A DNA stretch of 16,084 nucleotides from Bacillota bacterium (GTDB taxonomy: Bacteria > Bacillota > Dethiobacteria > Dethiobacterales > Dethiobacteraceae): NCBI GenBank assembly GCA_012800215.1, contig JAAZJT010000096.1, forward strand, positions 1 through 16,084. The letters are read 5' to 3'. Below are positions 6,139 through 13,244 of the stretch, piece by piece. The translations under genes were made by a program, and so were the position numbers. How positions within the stretch are numbered: position 1 is the stretch's first letter; the number at the start of each line of letters is the position of its first letter. Below the pieces are notes generated by a model that was not told the origin of the DNA, ran no database searches, and saw nothing but the letters and a program-made list of their open reading frames with translations.

Positions 6139-7196
6139 ATACGGCCCATCCTTCGCAATAATACGCATAAACGGTGTAGCCAGCAAGCCGTCTGGCCTCC
6201 GGCCTGCAACAATTTTTGCGCCAACGGCGAGCGTTCTGCCGTACAAGCCTTAGGATCTGAAAGATAAAGTGCCAGCAAGCCCATAATCACAAGCCGGTGA
6301 AAAGCAGGGCGCGGTAAATTTGCCGCGCCCTTTTTAGCTTCCTCTAGAAATCGCAGCAAACCCTTTTCAGCTACCAGCTGGGAAGGATAATAGCTGACAA
6401 AATTCAAGTCATGATGTTTCTTGTCCTCATCTAAATCTATAAAGTAATCTAATAAAATATGAAGACCACAAAGCCAGGGAAAATAGCAAGACAGTAAACT
6501 TTTTATTTCCATATCAGGTACCGGACCGGCTGCAGCCATGGCGGCCAGCAGAAATAGGGCCAGCGTGGAGCCGCAGGCAGCCGAAAACTCCCACCAGTAT
6601 ATATCCCAATGTCTATAAGCAGAAAACCATTTTACCAACTTTTCTACGCGCTCTTTTTCCTCTATATGTTTGTATACCTGCAAATCTATATACAAATGCA
6701 CTAATTTCACAAGCTCTGCACAGATACTTTTATACCCGGGCAGCTCAGTAAGCGCCTGCCGACTTACATTTATCAAGCCGTCTAAATAGCCGCCGTCATT
6801 TTGATAAGGGTAGCTGCCATACCAATCCTGCTTCTGTACAGACAAATCTACTGCAGCGAGCATTGCCTGATGCAGCTGTCGAAAACTTTCTTCCGAAGCA
6901 CCTGCTACACGATCACATAAATTATCCAAATAGTCACTGATAGTTTGCAGTGCCACTATAAAACGAACAAGCTTTTCTGCCTGCAGGGGAGTATAGAGAG
7001 CATAAATGCTGCCCCCCTGGCAGTGAAAACGCTTATTAGTAATACTGGCCAAAGCCTGTTTTTTTAGTTCCTCATCGGGGATGATTAGTGCTTTGCTGCG
7101 CCAGCGGGCCAGTTCTTGGTCCACCAGGGGCAGTATGCGTGATACATAGGGAAGAATAACGGCATAGTCTTTAGATCTGCTGATAACGGAAGACAA
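6135..7196 (-). CDS. ytpB: Tetraprenyl-beta-curcumene synthase-like protein (DUF2600, YtpB family)
   Basis: 353 residues, the usual family length. Bacillus YtpB is a class I terpene synthase that cyclises heptaprenyl diphosphate (C35) to tetraprenyl-beta-curcumene, the precursor of sesquarterpenes such as sporulenes. Metal-binding motifs are visible: DYLDNLCD (88-95) and, later, DYFIDLDED (250-258) followed by KKHHDLNF. Other family signatures are RFHCQGGSIYALY (57-68) and YRHWDIYWWEFSAACGS (194-210). The start is TTG 7196, 6 bases after GGAGGG (7208-7203). The stop overlaps the stop of the convergent prenyl synthase gene. It lies 100 bases downstream of the ECF S-component gene on the same strand with no terminator between, so co-transcription is possible. 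No squalene-hopene-type cyclase is in the window. Confidence 0.85.
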   Translation of the reverse strand: MSSVISRSKDYAVILPYVSRILPLVDQELARWRSKALIIPDEELKKQALASITNKRFHCQGGSIYALYTPLQAEKLVRFIVALQTISDYLDNLCDRVAGASEESFRQLHQAMLAAVDLSVQKQDWYGSYPYQNDGGYLDGLINVSRQALTELPGYKSICAELVKLVHLYIDLQVYKHIEEKERVEKLVKWFSAYRHWDIYWWEFSAACGSTLALFLLAAMAAAGPVPDMEIKSLLSCYFPWLCGLHILLDYFIDLDEDKKHHDLNFVSYYPSQLVAEKGLLRFLEEAKKGAANLPRPAFHRLVIMGLLALYLSDPKACTAERSPLAQKLLQAGGQTACWLHRLCVLLRRMGRI

Positions 7197-7296
7197 TTTT
7201 GTCCCTCCAAATAATTACTCTACTTATAACTATGCCCGAAAATTTACTGCACTAATCTTACTAAACACCCCATCATTCTGTCTCAACCAACTTTAT

Positions 7297-7998
7297 TTAG
7301 GGCTCCTTTTTGTTCTTTTCACTACCCTCCTCCAAAGGAGTAGCGGGCTGCATGCTCTTATCCTGTACCCTTTTGGTATTAAGGAAAACCATTAATGCTT
7401 TACAAACAGTCATAGTAATAATACCTGCCACCAGTGCTTCCGGAATCCCATTTGTGAAAATGACGGCCAGTACTGCTTGGTAAGTCTGTTCCAATGGCAC
7501 ACCTCTTGCTGCGGCGTAAGTGTCCTGAAAGAGGAAGTAGATGAGATGCATAACTAACAGGGTGTTGGTTAGTGCCCCCGAAACACCGGCAACAGCCAGG
7601 CTGAACATTGTGTTTTTCTCTTTCAACAGTTTCTCTAGCAGTTGATAAGTATACCAGGGCACAACGCCCACTAAGACCCGAGGAATGAAGCAGATTAATA
7701 GAGCAAGCAGACTCCCCTGATCAGTGCCGGGGACAGGGACCAGCGGTGAAAAGACAAAGGAAAGGATGGCCGGTGTCATAGTATTGCTGATAAAGCTGGT
7801 GACACCAAATAAAAACCCCAAAGCAGCACCAGCTTTAGGCCCCAAAAGTATAGAGCCGATAATGACTGGTACATGGATAATAGTGGCTTTGATAAAGGCA
7901 AGCTGAATGAAGCCAATGGGTGTAAATGCCAGCATCAAAATGATCGCCGAAAACATAGAGACGAGAGCAAGTTTTTTGGTTTTATCTACCGTTTGCAT
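7297..7998 (-). CDS. ECF transporter S component (substrate-binding membrane subunit)
   Basis: 233 residues with about six hydrophobic segments. It is the vitamin- or precursor-binding subunit of an energy-coupling factor transporter and needs shared EcfA/A'/T proteins, which are not in this window. The order of segments (KKLALVSMFSAIILMLAF, then IKATIIHVPVIIGSILLGPKAGAALGFLFG) is typical of the ECF_trnsprt family. It looks closest to subunits annotated for pantothenate, but the ligand is a guess and no riboswitch is visible in the 60-base leader. The C-terminal tail is charged and likely cytosolic. ATG 7998 sits 5 bases after AAGGTGG (8010-8004); the in-frame GTG 8007 is inside that SD. It may be co-transcribed with the YtpB-like gene downstream. 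Confidence 0.78.
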   Translation of the reverse strand: MQTVDKTKKLALVSMFSAIILMLAFTPIGFIQLAFIKATIIHVPVIIGSILLGPKAGAALGFLFGVTSFISNTMTPAILSFVFSPLVPVPGTDQGSLLALLICFIPRVLVGVVPWYTYQLLEKLLKEKNTMFSLAVAGVSGALTNTLLVMHLIYFLFQDTYAAARGVPLEQTYQAVLAVIFTNGIPEALVAGIITMTVCKALMVFLNTKRVQDKSMQPATPLEEGSEKNKKEP

Positions 7999-8065
7999 AA
8001 AGTCCACCTTCCAGGGTTCAATTATTTCTTGCGGCAGCTGTTACTGTTCCGATTTAATTTATACT

Positions 8066-8094
8066 ATTTTACTGATTTAAATGCCTGGGGTCAA
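8066..8094 (-). promoter_or_regulatory. Promoter of the ECF S-component gene
   Basis: On the minus strand, TTGACC (8094-8089) and TAAAAT (8071-8066) are separated by 17 bases. The predicted start near 8059 gives a leader of about 60 bases with no recognisable riboswitch fold. Confidence 0.65.
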
Positions 8095-8146
8095 TATGAG
8101 TAAATCTTTTCTACTATATTATATATTTTTAGCATATCAAAAGAAC

Positions 8147-8177
8147 GGCAGAGTGGGAGCCTCCTCTGCCTTTTTTT
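8147..8177. terminator. Terminator downstream of aconitase, T-rich on both strands
   Basis: GGCAGAG (8147-8153) pairs with CTCTGCC (8164-8170). On the plus strand it is followed by seven T. On the minus strand, which carries aconitase transcription, it is followed by GTTCTTTTGAT. It lies 24 bases past the aconitase stop, so it mainly serves that gene. Confidence 0.8.
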
Positions 8178-8193
8178 ATCTGCTGTTCTAATT

Positions 8194-10116
8194 TTATTGT
8201 TGCTTGGTGTAATTTAGTAAGCCGCCAGCCAAAATAATATCTACTTGACGAGGTGTCAGTTGGTGGTTAGCTTTAACTATGCTGCCGGTAGTTTTATTGG
8301 CAAGAACCAGCGCAGTCCCGTTTAGAAGCTGCGAAGCCAAATCTGAAACTTCCAGTAAATGGCCCTGGTGAACATTTTCATAGTCTGATTCCGCGTCAAA
8401 AGTTAAGGGCAAAATACCGAAGTTAACCAAATTAGCATAATGAATACGCGCAAAGGATTTTGCTAAAACAATTTTAATGCCCAGATACATGGGGACCAGG
8501 GCAGCATGCTCGCGGCTTGATCCCTGGCCATAGTTATGGCCGCCCACAATTATGCCGCTGCCGGCAGTTTGCGCCCGTTGTGCAAAATCTGGATCGAGGG
8601 CAGAAAAAGCAAATTTACTTAGCGCCGGGACATTAGAACGTAAAGGTAAAATTTTGGCGCCGGCAGGCATAATATGATCAGTTGTAATATTATCTTCAAC
8701 TTTTAATAGTACGGCTGCCTTGATGGTCTCCGGCAGCTCAGTATTTACCGGTAAGGCTTTAATGTTAGGTCCGCGCACTACTTCCACAGTAGAGGGATCA
8801 GCAGCCGGAGGGATTATCATACTATCATCTATTAAAAAGCGTACCGGCATTTCAATCTGCTGCATATTACCAAGTTCACGCGGATCCGCTAAATAGCCCT
8901 TCAGGGCTGAAAAAGCAGCCACTGCCGGGCTCACTAAATAAACGCTGGCATCCTGTGTCCCGGAGCGACCGGGAAAGTTACGGTTGAAAGTACGCAGTGA
9001 GACTGCACCGGTGGCAGGAGCCTGCCCCATGCCAATACAGGGCCCGCAGGCAGATTCTAAAATACGTGCCCCGGCAGCAATCAACTCAGCTAAAGCACCG
9101 TTACGTGCCAGCATTTCCAGAACCTGGCGGGAACCGGGAGCAATAACCAGACTGACATCATCATGTACTTTCTGTCCCCGCAATATCTCGGCCACCTGCA
9201 TTAGATCTGTATATGATGAATTGGTGCAGCTGCCTATGGCCACCTGATTAACTTTCAGTGTACCTAACTCTTTTACAGTTTTAACAGCATCGGGACTATG
9301 CGGACAGGCCACCAGCGGCTCCAACCGGCTAAGGTCTATTACCAATTTCTCGTCATAGGTAGCATTATCATCTGCTGCCAGTTCCACCCATTGTTCTTCA
9401 CGCCCCTGGGCAGCTAAAAAGCTACGTGTCACCTCGTCACTGGGGAAAATAGAACTGGTAGCTCCCAGCTCTGCCCCCATATTGGTAATGGTGGCACGCT
9501 CCGGTACCGACAAACTTTTAACACCGGGGCCGCTATACTCAATAATTTTACCCACGCCGCCCTTCACACTAAGGCGCCGTAAAACTTCCAGAATAACATC
9601 TTTGGCGGAAACCCATGCCGGCAGTTTCCCCAACAACTCTACATTAACAACTTTAGGCATAGTCAGATAGAATGGGCCTCCACCCATAGCCACTGCCACA
9701 TCCAGTCCTCCTGCTCCGATGGCTAACATGCCTAAGCCTCCACCGGTCGGCGTGTGGCTGTCTGAACCTAAAAGAGTTTTACCTGGCACACCAAAGCGTT
9801 CTAAATGAACTTGATGACAAATACCGTTTCCAGGACGTGAAAAATAAATACCGTATTTAGCCGCTACAGTTTGCAAATAACGATGGTCATCGGCATTTTC
9901 AAAACCTGTTTGTAATGTATTATGATCTACATAAGAAACGGATAATTCCGTCTTTACCTGAGGTATGCCCATTGCTTCAAATTGCAGATAAGCCATGGTG
10001 CCTGTGGCATCCTGCGTAAGTGTTTGATCAATACGAATGGCAATTTCAGCTCCAGGCTTCATTTCTCCTGTAACCAAATGAGCCCCAATAATTTTACGTG
10101 TTAAATTTTCTCCCAC
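8194..10116 (-). CDS. Aconitate hydratase, short (Aquifex-type) form
   Basis: 640 residues, clearly shorter than the roughly 890-residue AcnA. It matches the single-chain 'Aquifex-type' aconitase also found in many anaerobic Firmicutes. It interconverts citrate and isocitrate via cis-aconitate with a [4Fe-4S] cluster. The three cluster cysteines are visible: Cys297 in GSCTNSS, and Cys357 and Cys360 in ACGPCIG. Other landmarks are GSDSHTPTGGGLGMLAIG, RNFPGRSGTQDASVYL and, in the C-terminal swivel domain, DNITTDHIMPAG and YGQGSSREHAALVP. The start is GTG 10116 with AGGGGGAA 6 bases upstream. It has its own promoter and terminator and no TCA neighbours here. A 3-isopropylmalate dehydratase or homoaconitase role is less likely because both domains are fused in one chain of this subtype. 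Confidence 0.92.
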   Translation of the reverse strand: MGENLTRKIIGAHLVTGEMKPGAEIAIRIDQTLTQDATGTMAYLQFEAMGIPQVKTELSVSYVDHNTLQTGFENADDHRYLQTVAAKYGIYFSRPGNGICHQVHLERFGVPGKTLLGSDSHTPTGGGLGMLAIGAGGLDVAVAMGGGPFYLTMPKVVNVELLGKLPAWVSAKDVILEVLRRLSVKGGVGKIIEYSGPGVKSLSVPERATITNMGAELGATSSIFPSDEVTRSFLAAQGREEQWVELAADDNATYDEKLVIDLSRLEPLVACPHSPDAVKTVKELGTLKVNQVAIGSCTNSSYTDLMQVAEILRGQKVHDDVSLVIAPGSRQVLEMLARNGALAELIAAGARILESACGPCIGMGQAPATGAVSLRTFNRNFPGRSGTQDASVYLVSPAVAAFSALKGYLADPRELGNMQQIEMPVRFLIDDSMIIPPAADPSTVEVVRGPNIKALPVNTELPETIKAAVLLKVEDNITTDHIMPAGAKILPLRSNVPALSKFAFSALDPDFAQRAQTAGSGIIVGGHNYGQGSSREHAALVPMYLGIKIVLAKSFARIHYANLVNFGILPLTFDAESDYENVHQGHLLEVSDLASQLLNGTALVLANKTTGSIVKANHQLTPRQVDIILAGGLLNYTKQQ

Positions 10117-10145
10117 AGTCTATTCCCCCTCTGAATCTTCATCTG

Positions 10146-10175
10146 AATGTAACATAGGCTTTCCTTTTTTGTCAA
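10146..10175 (-). promoter_or_regulatory. Promoter of the aconitase gene
   Basis: On the minus strand, TTGACA (10175-10170) is followed after 18 bases by TACATT (10151-10146), which carries an extended-10 TG (TGTTACATT). The start would be near 10139, leaving a short leader of about 23 bases that holds the SD. No clear plus-strand promoter for the divergent GTPase gene was found in 10180-10330. Confidence 0.65.
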
Positions 10176-10349
10176 TGAGCTGATGTTGTCTCATAGATGC
10201 AAATATTATCTAGATTATATCATAATTTATAACGGCATGAACTAAAACAGCCAAAATGTATGGCACTGCACTTTGCCTCACATTAGCAGGAATCTGTCAG
10301 TCACTTCTAGAAAAAGAAAATAACCATAACATGGAAGTTGGTGAGTATA

Positions 10350-11306
10350 TTGCCTGCCAATTTAACACCGCAGTATTATGCTGCAGAAGAAAAATATAAA
10401 AAAGCAACTACTCAAGAAGATAAAATGGCTGCTCTGCAAGAAATGATGGCCACTATTCCCAAGCATAAAGGAACGGAAAAATTACAAGCATCTATAAAAA
10501 AGCGACTTGCCCAAATGCGGGAAGAAAGTCAGCAAAAAAAGAAACAAAAAGGCAGTTATAATCCCTTTTATGTGAAAAAAGAAGGTGCAGGACAGGTGGT
10601 TTTAACTGGATGCCCCAATACGGGCAAATCTGCCCTGGTGGGTACGCTAACACGAGCTAAAGTAAAAGTTGCAGATTTCCCCTTTACTACGTCCCTGCCG
10701 GAAGCAGGAATGATGCGCTATGAGGATATTTGGATTCAACTAGTCGATACACCGCCATTTACAAGCGACAATATTCCTACAGGGTTAACCGGTACTCTGC
10801 GGCAAGCCGATGCTTTATTGCTTGTTATTGATTTGAGTACAGATGACTGCTTGGAGCAGCTGGAAACTACCCTGGAACTATTAACAGAAAAAGAGCTAAT
10901 TGATCCCTCCGGCGAAAACCCAATAGCCCTTCCTTATTTATTGCTAGGAGCAAAAGCAGATCTCGAAAATAGTGCAGACAATCTGGCACTGCTGCAAGAA
11001 TTGCGTCCGGAAGTAGAAATTATACCTGTTTCCATTTGCCACGATTTAACTTCCCTGCAGCAAAAAATATTTTCCCTGCTTAATATCATTCGCATTTATG
11101 GTAAAGCACCAGGTCAAAAACCGGATCTGGAGCGTCCTTTTATACTTAAAGCCGGCTCCACTGTTGTTGATCTGGCCTACCTTATTCACCGTGATTTACC
11201 GCAACAGTTTAAAACTGCCCTTGTTTGGGGATCGGCGCGTTTCGACGGGCAGGCCGTCCCGCGGGACTATGTTTTACAGGACAAAGATATTGTAGAACTA
11301 AATTAA
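10350..11306 (+). CDS. GTP-binding protein with C-terminal TGS domain (Obg/DRG-like)
   Basis: 318 residues, cytosolic. Residues 1-75 are charged and helical (DKMAALQEMMATIPKHKGTE, then a KKKQKG stretch). The G domain follows with G1 GCPNTGKS (87-94), a TT-containing switch I (ADFPFTTSLPEAG), G3 DTPP (133-136) and G4 GAKAD (200-204), where the usual Asn of NKxD is Ala. Residues of about 245-318 form a TGS domain (RPFILKAGSTVVDLAYLIHRDL, ending VLQDKDIVELN), as in DRG and Obg-type factors that act on ribosomes or tRNA. TTG 10350 is the best start: GGTGAG lies just upstream and the protein then begins MPANLTPQYYAAEEKY, which I recall as the N-terminus of homologues. In-frame TTG 10338 and GTG 10341 are alternatives. 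The cellular role of this subgroup is not established. Confidence 0.82.
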   Translation: MPANLTPQYYAAEEKYKKATTQEDKMAALQEMMATIPKHKGTEKLQASIKKRLAQMREESQQKKKQKGSYNPFYVKKEGAGQVVLTGCPNTGKSALVGTLTRAKVKVADFPFTTSLPEAGMMRYEDIWIQLVDTPPFTSDNIPTGLTGTLRQADALLLVIDLSTDDCLEQLETTLELLTEKELIDPSGENPIALPYLLLGAKADLENSADNLALLQELRPEVEIIPVSICHDLTSLQQKIFSLLNIIRIYGKAPGQKPDLERPFILKAGSTVVDLAYLIHRDLPQQFKTALVWGSARFDGQAVPRDYVLQDKDIVELN

Positions 11307-11463
11307 AATTTATTCTTGTGACTCCAACCTTAAACCTGCCGGGTATCTAAATTTTCTCTATAAAATAATTACAGGGTTTTCAAAAAAGTTACTTCATATA
11401 ATAATAAGTAATTACTATACTAAAAAAACCTTTTAACGAAAAGACAGAAATGAGGGATCTTGA

Positions 11464-12966
11464 TTGACAGAAAAAGAAAATTTAACAGTAAACATTATCT
11501 TACCTAACCAAACAGTAATTAAGAAAAAAGCAGGTCGCAGTTTACTAGAAATTAGCGAGGAAGTGGCAGAATATTATCCCACCGCCATTGTGGCAGCGAT
11601 TGTCAATAAAAAGATGAAAGATTTAACACATATACCCCCTGATTCTGCCGAGGTAGAATTTTTAGATCTGGGCACTACAGAAGGTGCCAGGATTTATCAG
11701 CGCAGCCTGACTTTTTTATTAATTTATGCCACAAAAAAGCTTTTCCCCGAAGCACGCATTGATGTGGAACATTCTCTAGGCAAAGGGCTTTATTGCGAGA
11801 TCAAAAAAACAAAAGCGCTATCGGCAGAAGATGTAGCTGCTATAGAAGAGAAAATGCGCCAAATTGTGCAGGCAGACCTGCCAATTGAAAAGAAAAAAAT
11901 ATCTCTGCAGCAGGCTATAGATATCTTTAACAAAGAAGGTTTTGAAGACAAAGTTCGCCTTTATAAACGCTGCCCATCAGCAGAATTAACAGTCTACACT
12001 TTAGGTGACCTGACAGACTCGTTACATGGATACATGGTGACTCGCACAGGAGTTTTACAACGCTTTGCCTTACAGTTTTGGGCTCCCGGTTTAGTATTGC
12101 GTTTTCCAACTGCTGAAGATCCTTTTACAATTCCTCCTTTTGTTGAACAAAATAAACTCTTTGAAATCTTTCGCGAGACAGAAAAATGGTCTGAAATCTT
12201 AGGTTTTCATACTGTGGGCATATTAAATGACCGCATTCTTGATCAACAAGGACCTGAAATTATCCGGATTGCTGAAGCACTGCATGAGAAGAAAATCGCA
12301 CAGATTGCCGATATTATTGCCGCACGCAAAGATGAATTACGCATTATTCTTATTGCAGGCCCCTCTTCTTCCGGAAAAACAACTTTTGCCCAACGGTTAC
12401 GTATACAGTTGCTGGTTAACGGCATACGCCCTTTCCCTATTTCACTTGATGATTATTTTGTCGACCGGGAAAATACCCCGCTTGATGAAACAAATCAACC
12501 TGACTTTGAACATATTGAAGCTATTGATTTAAAATTATTTAATGAGCATTTGTTACGTTTAATAAATGGTGAAGAAGTGGAAATCCCCAAATTTAACTTC
12601 CATACGGGCAAACGCGAATATACCGGGCATACTATTAAACTGGAAGATGATCAAATGTTAATCCTTGAGGGTATTCATGGACTCAATGAACGTTTAACAG
12701 CATCCATTGCTCGTCAGCAAAAGTTTAAAATATACATTTCAGCCCTTACTGCACTTAATGTTGATTGTCATACCAGAATTCATACTACAGATACGCGCAT
12801 GCTGCGAAGAATTATCCGTGATCATCAATTCCGCAACTACAGCGCTCAGGAAACAATTCGCCGCTGGCCTTCAGTACGCCGTGGCGAAGAACGCAATATT
12901 TTCCATCTCCAGGAAGAAGCCGATATCATGTTTAATTCTCCCTTGTTTACGAACTGGCTGTACTGA
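11464..12966 (+). CDS. TGS / uridine-kinase-like nucleoside kinase, C-terminus lost by frameshift
   Basis: The reading frame gives 500 residues. It has an N-terminal TGS-like domain (about 5-65), a threonyl-tRNA-synthetase-like second domain (about 80-230, with HSLGKGLYCEI) and a phosphoribulokinase/uridine kinase domain with Walker A GPSSSGKT (299-306), SLDDYFVDR and GIHGLNE. Homologues of this architecture are about 550 aa and presumably phosphorylate a nucleoside, though the substrate is not proven. The last residues (PLFTNWLY) are out of register: the expected continuation lies in the -1 frame from 12945 to 13139. TTG 11464 follows GAGGGATC with 4 bases between. No terminator separates it from the GTPase gene, so read-through from that gene is plausible. 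Confidence 0.85.
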   Translation: MTEKENLTVNIILPNQTVIKKKAGRSLLEISEEVAEYYPTAIVAAIVNKKMKDLTHIPPDSAEVEFLDLGTTEGARIYQRSLTFLLIYATKKLFPEARIDVEHSLGKGLYCEIKKTKALSAEDVAAIEEKMRQIVQADLPIEKKKISLQQAIDIFNKEGFEDKVRLYKRCPSAELTVYTLGDLTDSLHGYMVTRTGVLQRFALQFWAPGLVLRFPTAEDPFTIPPFVEQNKLFEIFRETEKWSEILGFHTVGILNDRILDQQGPEIIRIAEALHEKKIAQIADIIAARKDELRIILIAGPSSSGKTTFAQRLRIQLLVNGIRPFPISLDDYFVDRENTPLDETNQPDFEHIEAIDLKLFNEHLLRLINGEEVEIPKFNFHTGKREYTGHTIKLEDDQMLILEGIHGLNERLTASIARQQKFKIYISALTALNVDCHTRIHTTDTRMLRRIIRDHQFRNYSAQETIRRWPSVRRGEERNIFHLQEEADIMFNSPLFTNWLY

Positions 12967-13139
12967 AACCATTTGCGGAACCTCTTTTGCAGGCAATCCC
13001 GGAAACTGAACCTGAATATATAGATGCAAAAAGGCTTTTACTTTTCCTCTCCAGTTTTGTACCCTTGGGCACCGAACAGATTCCCAATAATTCAATCTTA
13101 CGTGAATTCATTGGCGGTTCTTGTTTCCATACAAATTAA
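12945..13139 (+). pseudogene. Displaced C-terminal 64 codons of the nucleoside kinase gene
   Basis: From base 12945 the -1 frame reads VYELAVLKPFAEPLL, then a helical stretch (ETEPEYIDAKRLLLFLSSF) and VPLGTEQIPNNSILREFIGG, stopping at TAA 13137-13139. This is a natural continuation of the upstream kinase and would bring it to about 558 residues, the family length. Restoring one G in TTGTTTAC (12943-12950) joins the frames. It has no start or SD of its own. Cause: a real one-base deletion, a sequencing error, or, less likely, recoding. Confidence 0.82.
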
Positions 13140-13180
13140 CTAACGGAGCAGCTTCCAGAAAGCTGCTCCGTTAGCTTTTG
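13140..13180 (+). terminator. Terminator of the nucleoside kinase gene
   Basis: A perfect 15-bp stem pairs 13140-13154 with 13160-13174 (loop CCAGA), followed by CTTTTG. It begins one base after the TAA of the displaced kinase frame. That position supports 13139, not 12966, as the original gene end. Confidence 0.9.
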
Positions 13181-13184
13181 TTAA

Positions 13185-13213
13185 TTGACAAGATGTGGAA
13201 TAATATTTACGAT
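13185..13213 (+). promoter_or_regulatory. SigmaA-type promoter of clpB
   Basis: TTGACA (13185-13190) and TACGAT (13208-13213) are separated by 17 bases, with a start near 13220. Neither a CIRCE inverted repeat nor a CtsR-type direct repeat is visible between 13175 and 13244. Confidence 0.72.
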
Positions 13214-13244
13214 AAGGTTAAAAGCATGATGGGAGATGAAATGT

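Noticed and set aside
8011..8066. Riboswitch in front of the ECF S-component gene
   Set aside because: The leader is only about 60 bases and shows no conserved core of a known vitamin riboswitch.
10331..10399. 23-codon ORF (ATG 10331 to TAA 10399) overlapping the GTPase start
   Set aside because: No SD precedes it, and the peptide looks like an out-of-frame reading of the GTPase N-terminus. A regulatory role cannot be excluded but has no support.
12936..12966. Programmed -1 frameshifting in the nucleoside kinase gene
   Set aside because: The heptamers around 12940-12950 are not slippery in the zero frame, and no stimulatory hairpin lies at the right distance. A deletion or sequencing error is simpler.
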